Origin: K189A clade bacterium
Lineage (GTDB): Bacteria; Pseudomonadota; Gammaproteobacteria; Pseudomonadales; Azotimanducaceae
Direction: 5' to 3'
Assembly (NCBI GenBank): GCA_018607725.1
Contig: JABBAY010000071.1
Location: 1 to 45,923 of the forward strand
Length of the DNA: 45,923 nucleotides
The translations under genes were made by a program, and so were the position numbers. The notes below the pieces were generated by a model, which saw only the letters and a program-made list of their open reading frames with translations, ran no database searches and was not told the DNA's origin. Numbering within the stretch: the first letter of the stretch is position 1; every line of letters begins with the position of its first letter. This document shows positions 34,830 through 44,152 of the stretch, piece after piece.

Positions 34830-35768
34830 ATGACCAAGAAACCAGCAAAGACAGCGACCGATTTCCCGCCAGAGGTGCTGTCTGCTTTCGATCAATATGT
34901 ACATGGTGTTATTGATCGGCGCCAGTTTTTACGTCGTGCCAGCATTGTTACCGCCAGCGTCGCAGGTGCCGCCGCGATGTTGGATACGCTCAACCCGCAA
35001 TATGCCGGGGCAGAAGAAATAAACCCGCAAGACGCGAGTATTGTGATCGACAAGGTAGTGTATCCGTCGCCGAACGATTGGCAAGGTTATCTGGTGAAAC
35101 CCAGCGGGGTGGTCGGGCCGTTGCCGGCGGTGCTGGTGATTCACGAGAATCGGGGCCGCAATCCCTATATTGAAGATGTCGCTCGACGACTGGCGAACGC
35201 AGGTTTTATCGCTTTTGCGCCTGATGCGCTGACATCTTTTGGTGGCTGGCCAGGCAATGATGATGAGGGTCGGGCGCTGCAGAGAAAATTAGACCCCGCT
35301 CTGATGCTGGAAAATTGGGTTGCTGCTTACCAGTATTTGCAAGACCGAACAGACTGTAATGGTCAAGTGGGCGCAGTGGGATTCTGTTACGGTGGTGGCG
35401 TAGTGAATGCGTTGGCGACCCAGTTACCAATGTTGAATGCCGGTGTAGCCTTTTATGGCAGACCCGCCGATTTAGCGCAGGTCAATAACATTAAAGCACC
35501 GCTGCAGCTGCATAATGGCGAACGTGACGAACGCTTGATGGCTGTGATTCCAGCCTATGAGATGGCGCTGGATGCCGCGAGCATTGAATTCGAGTCTTAT
35601 GTTTATGCTGACGCTCATCACGGCTTTCATAATAATACGACCCCACGGTATGACGACGCAGCAGCTAACCTTGCCTGGGCACGTACACTGGCATTTCTCA
35701 GAGCCCACCTGGTCGTCGATGTTAAACATCGAAAGGCTGACCAGGTCGTTAAGAAATCAGTGCTTTAG
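34830..35768 (+). CDS. Tat-exported dienelactone hydrolase family protein (YghX-like)
   Basis: The 312-residue alpha/beta hydrolase has a twin-arginine signal with DRRQFLRR at 29-36 followed by a hydrophobic Ala-rich segment, so export to the periplasm is expected. The dienelactone-hydrolase triad is visible: Cys186 in GFCYGGG, Asp233 in NGERDERL and His264 in AHHGFHN. The N-terminal region before the Tat motif resembles E. coli YghX. The natural substrate is unknown. AAGGAGCG fixes ATG 34830. The stop overlaps the converging CoA-transferase stop by 4 nt. Confidence 0.9.
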   Translation: MTKKPAKTATDFPPEVLSAFDQYVHGVIDRRQFLRRASIVTASVAGAAAMLDTLNPQYAGAEEINPQDASIVIDKVVYPSPNDWQGYLVKPSGVVGPLPAVLVIHENRGRNPYIEDVARRLANAGFIAFAPDALTSFGGWPGNDDEGRALQRKLDPALMLENWVAAYQYLQDRTDCNGQVGAVGFCYGGGVVNALATQLPMLNAGVAFYGRPADLAQVNNIKAPLQLHNGERDERLMAVIPAYEMALDAASIEFESYVYADAHHGFHNNTTPRYDDAAANLAWARTLAFLRAHLVVDVKHRKADQVVKKSVL

Positions 35769-36973
35769 CGAATAATGTTGTCTGCTAACAGCTGTGATAT
35801 TTCGGCATCCTCGAAGCCGAACTCAGCCAGAACCGACAGGGTATGTTCGCCGATTTTTGGTGATCGAGTTTTTGGGCCGACGTCGGCCGTCTTGAAACGC
35901 ATAGGGATACCAACAGTTCGATAGGCACCGATATCTTCGTCGGTGAGTTGTGGAAACAGGTTGATAGCGTGGGCTTGTTCGTCACTTGCTACCTCATGGA
36001 GCCCTAATACGGGTCCCCAAATTAACCCGGCCGCGTCAAAGATTACGCCCCACTCATCACGGCTTTTGTCCGCCAGAACCCGGTCAATCTCGGGGACCAA
36101 CACGGGCATCATCTGGTAGCGGCTGCGAGCATCAGCAAATCGCTCATCATCAAGCCATTCTTCTTTGCCCAGCGCTTTGCATAATTTTGCCCAGCCCGAG
36201 GCTTCTGGCATATTGAATACGATCCAACGATCGTCACCGCAAGGATAACGGTTGGCGGTTGGCAACAGCATATTTTCTCTTGAGCGTTGTCTTACGGGTG
36301 CCTGGTCGACGGCAGTGGTTGCGAAATCGCTAGCTTGAGTCCAGACGGCAGTCTCATACAGCGAAGTTTCGACTACCTGACCCGTGCCTGTGCGTTCGGC
36401 CAGGCGCAGCGCGCCGAGTATGGCGCCGACTAATGCCAGGCCGGTGGTGTGGTCGCCTTGGGCTGGGCGTGCCATCGGTACGATGCCATGAGGTCCCTCT
36501 CGCATGGCGTCATAAAGACCGGAGCGGCCAAAGAAAGCCGTAACGTCGTAACCGGGGCGCCAGGCATCTGGTCCCGTTGTGCCGTAGCCGGTCAGTGTTG
36601 CGTGAACCAGGCTGGGGTTAATGGCCAGAAGCGTTTCCGGGTCGAGCCGGAATTTTTCCTGGCGCTGGGCCAACAGATTACAGACGAATACCTGGGCTTT
36701 ACTACAGAGCTTATGAATGATGTCGATAGCTGCCGGATTGGTCAGGTCGACACAAATTGAGCGCTTACCGCGATTGTCGACGTCGAACTGAAAGTCATAG
36801 TCGCGCACCCCATCGATCTTCGGCGGCCTTCCATTGCTGCGCATGGGGTCACCAGTCAGGGGCTCAACTTTGATTACGGTGGCACCCATATCAGCCAAAA
36901 TTGCCGCCGCGCTGGGTGCTGCCATCCAGTTGTCAATTTCTATAATCGTGATGTCATCTAGGGGTAGCGCCAC
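35765..36973 (-). CDS. Class III CoA-transferase (CaiB/BaiF/Frc family)
   Basis: The 402-residue CoA-transferase begins with IIEIDNWMAAPSAAAILADMGATVIKVEP, the class III opening. Its likely catalytic Asp174 lies in RPAQGDHTTGLALV, aligned with the Asp169 of formyl-CoA transferase. Such enzymes move CoA between organic acids such as carnitine, bile acids, oxalate or succinate/mesaconate. The substrate is not shown here. The TauD-type dioxygenase upstream on the same strand may belong to the same catabolic unit, with 138 bases between them. Confidence 0.9.
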   Translation of the reverse strand: MALPLDDITIIEIDNWMAAPSAAAILADMGATVIKVEPLTGDPMRSNGRPPKIDGVRDYDFQFDVDNRGKRSICVDLTNPAAIDIIHKLCSKAQVFVCNLLAQRQEKFRLDPETLLAINPSLVHATLTGYGTTGPDAWRPGYDVTAFFGRSGLYDAMREGPHGIVPMARPAQGDHTTGLALVGAILGALRLAERTGTGQVVETSLYETAVWTQASDFATTAVDQAPVRQRSRENMLLPTANRYPCGDDRWIVFNMPEASGWAKLCKALGKEEWLDDERFADARSRYQMMPVLVPEIDRVLADKSRDEWGVIFDAAGLIWGPVLGLHEVASDEQAHAINLFPQLTDEDIGAYRTVGIPMRFKTADVGPKTRSPKIGEHTLSVLAEFGFEDAEISQLLADNIIR

Positions 36974-37111
36974 AGTAACTCCTGTTTGCTTTATTTCGAA
37001 GGGGCAATAATACCTTGTTTAATTATTGATGGTGCAAAATCAACCAGTGTATATCCAGGATTGATGGACGTGGCTCAGGCACAGCTATAACGCCAAACAA
37101 AGACCGGGAAA

Positions 37112-38011
37112 TTAGTGTTGAGCCTGGTCCTTCAGATACATAAAAAGTTGGCGGTCGTGACGGCTGGTGGCCGACAAGCTGCCGGCGCGAACATAAGGTG
37201 CCCAGGGTGAAGGTGCAACGCCCTCCACTTTATCACCCATAATGGTGACTCGCTGGATGATTCGTTCGCCAACAAAGTCATTCAAGACAAAGTGTTGGGT
37301 GCAGCGGTTGTCCCACATAGCGATGGTACCTTCAGTCCAGGACTTACGGACGGTAAACCGCGGTTGAGCGACCCATTGCGTCAGGTACGTCAGCAGCGCG
37401 GCACTTTCGCCCGCGTTCATCTCAACGATACGCCGGGTAAAGTGCTCATTGACGTATAGCGCCTTACGCCCGGTAACCGGATGCACTCGAACTACTGGAT
37501 GAATAGTCATCTGATCAGGACGATTGTGAGGGGCAGCGTCGTGCAGTGCTGTCAGGCCTTCACAGAGGGCTTGCATGGGTGGTGATAATTCATCATATGC
37601 GGCGTAAAGACTGGCCCACATGGTGTCTCCCCCCACTGCGGGTGACTTCACCATATGCAGAATTGACATCAGTGCAGGGCTGTCTTGAAAGGTAATGTCA
37701 GTGTGCCACTCATCAGCTATGCCACCTTGGGTGGCGACCAGCTCAAATAACTCTGGGTATTCGACATGGTTGCTGTCTTTTAAATTGGGGTGGCCCTCAA
37801 GTTCGCCAAATTGGCGCCCGAACGCGATATGGTCGGCTTTGCTCGGAGATTGATCGGGGAAAAATAGCACTAAATGCTCGATCAATAGTGCCTTGATGGC
37901 GTCGATGTCATGGGTTGAAGCCGTGGTCACCGAAGGCCCACGGATATCAGCGCCGAGTGAGCCTGATAGCCGAGTGACTTGCCAATCGTTAGGGATAATA
38001 GCCGTCGGCAT
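37112..38011 (-). CDS. TauD/TfdA-family Fe(II)/2-oxoglutarate dioxygenase
   Basis: The 299-residue enzyme has the facial triad His103-X-Asp105 (EWHTDI) and distal His240 (RCTQHF), plus the 2-oxoglutarate Arg254 (RIIQRVTIMGD). Members hydroxylate taurine, sulfate esters, 2,4-D or other carboxylated or sulfonated compounds with release of CO2 and succinate. The substrate cannot be assigned. Neither sulfonate transporter genes nor a ssu/tau operon flank it. Confidence 0.92.
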   Translation of the reverse strand: MPTAIIPNDWQVTRLSGSLGADIRGPSVTTASTHDIDAIKALLIEHLVLFFPDQSPSKADHIAFGRQFGELEGHPNLKDSNHVEYPELFELVATQGGIADEWHTDITFQDSPALMSILHMVKSPAVGGDTMWASLYAAYDELSPPMQALCEGLTALHDAAPHNRPDQMTIHPVVRVHPVTGRKALYVNEHFTRRIVEMNAGESAALLTYLTQWVAQPRFTVRKSWTEGTIAMWDNRCTQHFVLNDFVGERIIQRVTIMGDKVEGVAPSPWAPYVRAGSLSATSRHDRQLFMYLKDQAQH

Positions 38012-38096
38012 GGGGACACCTCCTGTCTGCGATGATCAATTTTTCAGCATAAACTAGCTTGAGAAAAACTGACAGTAGACCGCGCCGAAGATTTTT

Positions 38097-38131
38097 CGCC
38101 ATCGACGGCGGCGATTTGCCGTGATGGCGAT
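38097..38131 (-). terminator. Stable hairpin after the DUF4397 lipoprotein gene
   Basis: An 8-bp stem (TCGCCATC with GATGGCGA) continues, after one bulged base, into a 5-bp stem (ACGGC with GCCGT). It starts 16 bases beyond the lipoprotein stop. On the minus strand it has no U-tract, so it may be a mRNA 3'-end stabiliser rather than an intrinsic terminator. Confidence 0.45.
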
Positions 38132-38146
38132 ACTTGGCTGAGCGAT

Positions 38147-39514
38147 CTAGTTGAAGTCATCCTCTAAAACGATCTGTATTGGTAGGCCACCACCAGTTGC
38201 ATCCGTGAGGTGGAAACGATAAATCTTGTCATTTTGCAGTTCCACAGCTAATGGACCGAAGACGATGTCCTTGGTGCCGGCATCTGTGACGATCAAGTCG
38301 TAGCTGCCCTGTTCAAAGCTCATGCCGGCGGCGCTGAGTAATGAATTATTGATGCTCTTGGGTAACGCATTTTCGATACTGGTTGCCGGTGCTACCAAGT
38401 AGTAATCGAGCAGGCCGCTACTGGGCGATGCATGGGTACCCGTGAGGACAAACCGCGTGGCGATGTTGCGGTTATCGTCTGGCGTTAATGCTAGGCTCGG
38501 TCCTGAGTCTGTGATCAGTCCCGTAATCGTCAGTGTATAAAAATTACCTTGCTCTACAGTGGGTGTAGCTTCCGCCAGTATCGTCGAAGCGTCGCCAGTC
38601 GGTGTCAGCTTGAGGGTTAACTGACCGCGAAGGTCGGTGAGTATGTTGTCCGTCATCTCATTAAAGGTAACGTTAGCGGCAAACAGCTCATCATTGAAGA
38701 AAACGTCAATCGGCCCTTGGTCGGGCAGGGTGTTCAGCACTCGAATCGCGGCGGGTAATTCTTCCTGAACGAAGAACTGAGTCCCGACGACGCTGAGACT
38801 GGCGACCCGAACACCTTTGCCTGCAGGACCAAAATAATCTGTCAAGACTAGCAGGGCACGGCTCTTGGGCGGCAGCTCAAAGATTCCCGAGCGCCACAGT
38901 ATCTGGGCGTCCGAGGGTGCTGTGCCGGTTGCCGGCAGCGAACTCACTGCCAAAAGTTCATAGCTATCACCGCTGCTGGGGTTGAGGGTCAAGGACTCGG
39001 TGAACTGTCCCAAGAGTGCGGTTGTCGGTGCGCTAAAATCATTGTCTTGAACCAACAGGAAACCCACTTCGGCACTCATGCTGTTAGCAGCATGGACAAT
39101 TTGGACCTCTGTAAAGTCAGCCGGGGTGTCAGTTGACGGTGCATTCTGGATCTCCAAAACCACTGGGCTGCTGAGCGTCCCAGCAATGATCACCGTCGCC
39201 TGGTTGTCGGTGGGCACGGTCAGTTGGCGATTGACTAGGAGTTCTCTCTGGCCATCAGGAAAGTAGAAAACTTCCATCTTCCGTGGCAGGCCTGGCAATA
39301 TATTGAAAAATGCTGAAGCTTCGCTGAAATTCAGCGTGGCTTGAGTGAGGTTATCCACGGATACCCTGAGTATCGTGGAGTCAGGGACGACATTAAATAC
39401 TCGGACAAAGCCCTTTGGGACACTGATCGGTTCAACAAAACCCTCCTCGGAACCGCAAGCGGCCAGGAATAGAAGTGTCGTAAAAGCTAAAACTACATTG
39501 ATCGAACGTCGCAT
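38147..39514 (-). CDS. DUF4397 domain lipoprotein
   Basis: The 455-residue lipoprotein has a lipobox LAAC with Cys20 after a hydrophobic signal. The mature part carries repeated beta-sandwich-like units such as GFVRVFNVVPDSTILRVSVDN and AIRVLNTLPDQGPIDVFFND, each in the DUF4397 style (VRVxNxxPDxxxxDVxxD). Start ATG 39514 follows AAGAAGA by six bases; an in-frame TTG two codons earlier is unlikely. Function is unknown. A cell-envelope or surface role fits the signal. Confidence 0.82.
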   Translation of the reverse strand: MRRSINVVLAFTTLLFLAACGSEEGFVEPISVPKGFVRVFNVVPDSTILRVSVDNLTQATLNFSEASAFFNILPGLPRKMEVFYFPDGQRELLVNRQLTVPTDNQATVIIAGTLSSPVVLEIQNAPSTDTPADFTEVQIVHAANSMSAEVGFLLVQDNDFSAPTTALLGQFTESLTLNPSSGDSYELLAVSSLPATGTAPSDAQILWRSGIFELPPKSRALLVLTDYFGPAGKGVRVASLSVVGTQFFVQEELPAAIRVLNTLPDQGPIDVFFNDELFAANVTFNEMTDNILTDLRGQLTLKLTPTGDASTILAEATPTVEQGNFYTLTITGLITDSGPSLALTPDDNRNIATRFVLTGTHASPSSGLLDYYLVAPATSIENALPKSINNSLLSAAGMSFEQGSYDLIVTDAGTKDIVFGPLAVELQNDKIYRFHLTDATGGGLPIQIVLEDDFN

Positions 39515-39606
39515 AGACAATCTTCTTAAGACTCAAGGAAATTCAAGGCGCAACAATAGTTGATATTGACCGTTGATACCAGCGACAAGGGAGCCCCAAA
39601 GCCCTG

Positions 39607-40398
39607 TCAGGCCTGAAAAATGTTACGAAAAGCAACGATGCTGGCGGCGGTGCTGACATTCAGGGACTCTACGCCATGGTTCAACGGGATACCGACCAAT
39701 TCATCGCACAGAGCGGCGATTTCAGGACTCAGGCCATCCGTTTCATTGCCTAGGATGAAAACCTGCTTGCCAGTCGTTGGGATATCCTGAATTGAACGCC
39801 GGCCACCGGCCGCCAGACCCAGTACCGAGAAGTGACTGGTTTTGAGTTGCTGCAGGGCCGGGCCCAGCTCGTCACAGTAATAGATCGGCACTTTCAAGAC
39901 CGTGCCGGCACTGGCTTTAATCACCAGCGGATCAATGCGGGCGCAGCCTTTTTGTGGTAACAGCAGGCCAGCACAAGGGGATGCGCCGACCGCGCGGATG
40001 ATCAACCCGAGGTTCTGTGGGTTCGTGACTCTGTCGAGGGCAATCAGGTCCAGACTGGTATTGGGGTGGTCCTGTGCTAACTGGCATAGATTGGCCAGGG
40101 GCTGATAGCCTGGTGCTTCAATGTCGATGGCGACGCCTTGATCCTGGCGGCCGTTCCGTGAGATCCGCGCCAGCGCTTCGCGGCTGTGATAACAAATCTC
40201 GACGTTTTTAGCTTCCGCCAGATCGATGATGTCGGCAATAATACCGTTAGTCTTATTAGATTGCGCCAGATGCAGTCGAAACGGCGTGGTCCCGGCAGTA
40301 GTCAAGGCCTCATACACAGGTTTGCGCCCATAGATTGTCAGTAGGCTGTCAAAAAATGACTTGCGCTGTGTATAGCGTTCTTTTTCGGGCTCAGACAT
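39607..40398 (-). CDS. SpoU (TrmH) family RNA 2'-O-methyltransferase
   Basis: The 263-residue SPOUT methyltransferase has all three family motifs: DRVTNPQNLGLIIRA, FILGNETDGLS and the knotted C-terminal IPLNHGVESLNVSTAASI. An N-terminal RNA-binding-like domain starts with YGRKPVYEAL, as in RlmB. It is likely a 23S rRNA or tRNA ribose methylase; the exact site is unknown. Start choice is uncertain: ATG 40398 lacks a strong ribosome site, and a TTG at 40407 is the only alternative nearby. Confidence 0.88.
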   Translation of the reverse strand: MSEPEKERYTQRKSFFDSLLTIYGRKPVYEALTTAGTTPFRLHLAQSNKTNGIIADIIDLAEAKNVEICYHSREALARISRNGRQDQGVAIDIEAPGYQPLANLCQLAQDHPNTSLDLIALDRVTNPQNLGLIIRAVGASPCAGLLLPQKGCARIDPLVIKASAGTVLKVPIYYCDELGPALQQLKTSHFSVLGLAAGGRRSIQDIPTTGKQVFILGNETDGLSPEIAALCDELVGIPLNHGVESLNVSTAASIVAFRNIFQA

Positions 40399-40632
40399 GG
40401 GTATCAACTTAACATGGTTAATCGGTTCGCAAACTTATGGCAGACTACTGGAGACAGGTCGTGCAAGTTAACAGACCGGCATCAGTCGGCTATGTTGACA
40501 CAATTTCGAGGGTTGATGTAGGTCTCATTGGAGAGCTCCTGAGCGATGACAGTGCCTGCGGTTTAAGGCTGCCCTCGAAGTGTAAATTACGCTACGCTGA
40601 AGATTCTTCGATGGCTAAAGGATGAGTCTGAT

Positions 40633-42141
40633 TTGAAATTTCCGATCTTGGTTCCAGGTCTAATCAGTTTGCTGCTGCTGACAGGTTGTGGAACAGCGGC
40701 TGAACGGGGCGTCGTGGCGCCTGCAGAGACAATCCTGCTGGGTCCTTGTGAGCGTCCAGATGACCCGGCCTTGGTGCGCGTTTTTAGTGAGGCCCAATGC
40801 GCTCTGCTCAAGGTTGCCGAAAATCCCAAACAGCCTGATGGCCGGCAGATAGAGCTTGCGGTGATGGTGCTGCCCGCTATCGCACGAGTTGCCAAGCCTG
40901 ATCCGATTTTCTATCTTGCCGGAGGGCCTGGCCAGTCGGCGATTACCAGTGGTCCCGTTGTGTTCAGTGCCTTGCTGGAACTGCGTCGGCAGCGGGAAGT
41001 CATACTGGTTGATCAGCGAGGTACCGGCCGGTCTAATAACTTGAGCTGTGTGGTGGCGGAAACCCCAGAGGATTTCACCTTGTCATCAGCGACGGCATTA
41101 GCCCGGGAAGTGAACAAACTCAAAGATTGCTTGCCGACGCTGGATGCCGATCCGGCGCTGTACACAACCTCGATCGCCGTGGGTGATCTCGATCTTGTCA
41201 GGCGGGCGCTGGGTTATGAGCAGATTAACTTGTTGGGAATCTCCTATGGCACCCGTGCAGCACTGGTTTACCTGCGACAATTTAGTGGCCATGTCAGGTC
41301 GTTGATTCTTGATGGCGTGGCGCCGCCCTCGGTTAATATTCTGGCCGGCGCTTCGGCAGATACTGATACCGCGCTTGATCGACTCTTTGTCGACTGCCAA
41401 TCGTCTTCAGCCTGTGCTCAGGCATTCCCTGATCTACGCGACCATTTCATTGCGTTGACCCAGCGGTTGACGGATAACCCCGTCGAGGCGGAATTCCGCC
41501 ATCCCAGGACCGGCGCGTCCATTCCAGTGACAATCGATCAGGCCCTCGTGGCTCGACTGGTGCGTCAGGTGCTCTATCACCGTACCCTGTCAACATTACT
41601 GCCTTTAGCGTTAAGTCAGGCAAATCAGGGCGACTATCAGGCCTTGCTGACACTCGGTTATCAATTTCATGACGACAGTGACTCAATCAGTACCGGTATG
41701 ATGGCGTCAGTGTTTTGTGCTGAAGATATGACTCAGACCAGCGGTTCGACGAGGGCGAGTCAGTATTTTGCCAATTCCATGAACGAGCTAATGGTGGAAG
41801 TGTGTCAATTTTGGCCTCGTGGCGAGGTGGCGGCTGAGTATTTTCAGGCTGTCAGTAGTGACGTGCCGGTGCTGCTGTTATCAGGCGAGCTTGACCCGGT
41901 AACGCCGCCAAAATATGCCGAGCAAGCGGCCCAGACGCTTGCCAATTCACGCCACCTTATCGTCCAGGGTGTCGGTCATAATGCCGGTTTTACCGGTTGC
42001 GTACCCGATCTAATGGTTGAGTTTATGGAGCAACTGGCACCACAGAATCTGGCAGCGAGCTGTCTTGATTTGATTCGTCGACCGCCGTTTTTCACCAGTG
42101 CGGCAGGACCGCAGTCGCAATTGGGGGTGACAGATGATTGA
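40633..42141 (+). CDS. Lipoprotein alpha/beta hydrolase (TAP-like peptidase/esterase)
   Basis: This 502-residue protein starts at a TTG with AAAGGA ten bases upstream, and no in-frame ATG precedes it. It has a lipoprotein signal with LTGC (Cys19). The alpha/beta fold shows AGGPGQS, VDQRGTGRS, nucleophile Ser204 in GISYGT, a late Asp in GELDPVTPP and a His in VGHNAGF. This order matches prolyl-aminopeptidase-like TAP hydrolases. Its stop overlaps the NatA-like start by 8 nt, so hydrolase and ABC exporter are one operon. The substrate is unknown. Confidence 0.88.
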   Translation: MKFPILVPGLISLLLLTGCGTAAERGVVAPAETILLGPCERPDDPALVRVFSEAQCALLKVAENPKQPDGRQIELAVMVLPAIARVAKPDPIFYLAGGPGQSAITSGPVVFSALLELRRQREVILVDQRGTGRSNNLSCVVAETPEDFTLSSATALAREVNKLKDCLPTLDADPALYTTSIAVGDLDLVRRALGYEQINLLGISYGTRAALVYLRQFSGHVRSLILDGVAPPSVNILAGASADTDTALDRLFVDCQSSSACAQAFPDLRDHFIALTQRLTDNPVEAEFRHPRTGASIPVTIDQALVARLVRQVLYHRTLSTLLPLALSQANQGDYQALLTLGYQFHDDSDSISTGMMASVFCAEDMTQTSGSTRASQYFANSMNELMVEVCQFWPRGEVAAEYFQAVSSDVPVLLLSGELDPVTPPKYAEQAAQTLANSRHLIVQGVGHNAGFTGCVPDLMVEFMEQLAPQNLAASCLDLIRRPPFFTSAAGPQSQLGVTDD

Positions 42142-42862
42142 AGTTAAGCAGGTTAGCAAACAATTTGGCGGTGTTAGCGCCGTTAAAAACGTATCTTTTC
42201 TGGCCCCGGCGGGACAGGTCACCGGTTTGCTGGGCCCCAATGGCGCAGGCAAGTCGACCACCCTGCGTATGCTCTATGGCTTGCTAGCGCCCGATACAGG
42301 TCAGGTCTTCATCGATGAGATCAATGTTGCTGAAAATACTCGGTTGGCCCAATCACGACTCGGCGTTATGACAGACAATCATGGTTTATATGCTCGTCTC
42401 ACTGCCAGGGAGCATATTCATTATTTCGGCCGCCTACACGGTATGGAGAACGAACAAGTCGAGGCGCGCGCTAGTGAGTTAATTACATTGCTGGGGATGG
42501 GTCCTATCGCTGATCGTCGAACTCATGGTTTTTCTCAGGGTGAGCGTACCAAGGTTTGCATGGCTCAATGTCTGGTTCACAGTCCTGGCAATGTTGTTCT
42601 GGACGAGCCTACCAATGGCTTGGATGTCATGACAACTCGCATTGTTCGAGAAGTGGTTCAGGAATTGCGGGTGATGGGTATCACCGTGTTGTTTTCCAGT
42701 CATTTGATGCATGAGGTCGCACGCTTGTGTGACAACATTGTGATTGTCTCCATGGGTGAGGTGGTGGCTGAGGGTACCGCGGAGATGATCAAGTTGTTGG
42801 CCCAGGAGGATGATCTGGAAGATGCCTTTGTGAAATTGGTCGAGCAGGTTATTCCGCTATGA
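42134..42862 (+). CDS. natA: NatA-like ABC transporter ATPase
   Basis: This 242-residue ABC ATPase has Walker A GPNGAGKST (34-42), a signature of FSQGERTK in place of LSGGQ, Walker B VVLDEPTNGLD, and the switch His in LFSSHLMHE. It follows NatA of the sodium-efflux type but its cargo is unproven. The ATG overlaps the hydrolase stop by 8 nt and the permease start by 4 nt. Confidence 0.85.
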   Translation: MIEVKQVSKQFGGVSAVKNVSFLAPAGQVTGLLGPNGAGKSTTLRMLYGLLAPDTGQVFIDEINVAENTRLAQSRLGVMTDNHGLYARLTAREHIHYFGRLHGMENEQVEARASELITLLGMGPIADRRTHGFSQGERTKVCMAQCLVHSPGNVVLDEPTNGLDVMTTRIVREVVQELRVMGITVLFSSHLMHEVARLCDNIVIVSMGEVVAEGTAEMIKLLAQEDDLEDAFVKLVEQVIPL

Positions 42863-44022
42863 GGCCCTTTACCATTGTTCTGGTCAAGGAATGCCTTGAC
42901 GGTGTACGTGACCGAAGAGCTGTGTTGTCTGCTTTAATATTTCCTGTGCTGGCACCATTTTTAGTCTATTTCTTAATCCACACCATGATTGAGTTGCGCA
43001 GTCAGGATAAAGATATGCTGGTGGCTGTTCAGGGCGCGGATAATGCGCCGCATCTGATGGCCTGGATGGCAGAAAAAGGCGTGGAGTTTTCTGTCGCTAC
43101 GGGTGATCCCAAGACCTTGGTGAGCAACCAGTCTGAGGAACTTGTCCTGGTTATTCCCGATAACTTTGCCGGGCGTATTGCTGAAGCAAAAACGAGCTAC
43201 GTGGAATTGGTTTCAGACAGTTCGCGAAACGATTCACGGATTACCGTTGCAAGAGTTAGGAATCTTGTGCGTGGATATAATTCGGAATTAGCCTCCCTCA
43301 GATTAATTGTTAGAGGTGTGTCGCCTGAAGTGATGAGTGTTATCTCAATCGTTGATTCAGAGGTGGCAAGTCAACAAGAAATCGCCACCTCAGTGCTAAG
43401 TTTTATTCCAATTTATATTGTCCTGGCGGCTTTTATATCAGGGATGGGCATCGCTGTTGACAGTACCGCCGGCGAACGCGAGCGCAAGACATTTGAGGCC
43501 TTGCTGATTAATCCCGTATCTAGATTACAGATCGTTCTCGGCAAATGGGTCGCTGCGACGCTGTTCGCTGTCTTGGGCATGTCTCTGACGTTGGTGCTTT
43601 CCATGTTGGTCATGAGCTATGTACAACTTGAAGAACTTGGGTTGCGTTTCCATGTTTCCGCGCTACAGGTGATTGCTATGCTGTTGGCTACTTTGCCGCT
43701 GGCATTTTTGGCTACCAGTATGCAAATGCTAGTGGGTATCTTTGCCAAGTCATTTAAAGATGCTCAGTCATATATTGGCTTTCTGGTGCTTTTGCCCATG
43801 TTGCCCGGTCTTTATACAATGTTTAACCCGATTAAAACTGAAACCTGGATGTATGCCGTGCCGATGCTCGGCCAACATTTGCTGTTGACTGATGTCATGG
43901 GAGGGGTGGCGGTACCGGTGATCGGCTATTTCCTATCACCCCTGGCTGTCTTGCTATTGTGCTTTGTTTTCAGCGCTATTACCGCACGGCTGTTCAAGCG
44001 GGAATCAATTATTTTTAGTTGA
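42859..44022 (+). CDS. natB: NatB-like ABC-2 permease
   Basis: The 387-residue permease has a first membrane helix at about 23-44, then a roughly 140-residue extracytoplasmic domain, and five or so further helices from about residue 175. The conserved GERERKTFEALLINPVSRLQIVLGKW segment is that of NatB/YhaP-like ABC-2 exporters. It is the last gene before an intrinsic terminator. Confidence 0.85.
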   Translation: MRPFTIVLVKECLDGVRDRRAVLSALIFPVLAPFLVYFLIHTMIELRSQDKDMLVAVQGADNAPHLMAWMAEKGVEFSVATGDPKTLVSNQSEELVLVIPDNFAGRIAEAKTSYVELVSDSSRNDSRITVARVRNLVRGYNSELASLRLIVRGVSPEVMSVISIVDSEVASQQEIATSVLSFIPIYIVLAAFISGMGIAVDSTAGERERKTFEALLINPVSRLQIVLGKWVAATLFAVLGMSLTLVLSMLVMSYVQLEELGLRFHVSALQVIAMLLATLPLAFLATSMQMLVGIFAKSFKDAQSYIGFLVLLPMLPGLYTMFNPIKTETWMYAVPMLGQHLLLTDVMGGVAVPVIGYFLSPLAVLLLCFVFSAITARLFKRESIIFS

Positions 44023-44086
44023 TTTTTTTGGGTTATGTAAGGTGTGCCACTTCACTCGCGCCATTTAACTTAAGCGCTTCAGCTTC

Positions 44087-44117
44087 AGCTGGCTGCGACG
44101 TGCAGCCAGCTTTTTTT
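44087..44117 (+). terminator. Intrinsic terminator after natB
   Basis: A perfect 10-bp stem (44087-44096 with 44102-44111), a GACGT loop and a run of seven T make a textbook rho-independent terminator, 65 bases past the natB stop. Confidence 0.95.
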
Positions 44118-44152
44118 GCTCTACGTTTATCAACGACTTGGAGATTCCGCTT

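Noticed and set aside
40408-40632. Small gene of about 62 codons starting near 40437
   Set aside because: It has no ribosome site, no recognisable motif and lies in a leader region before the lipoprotein hydrolase.
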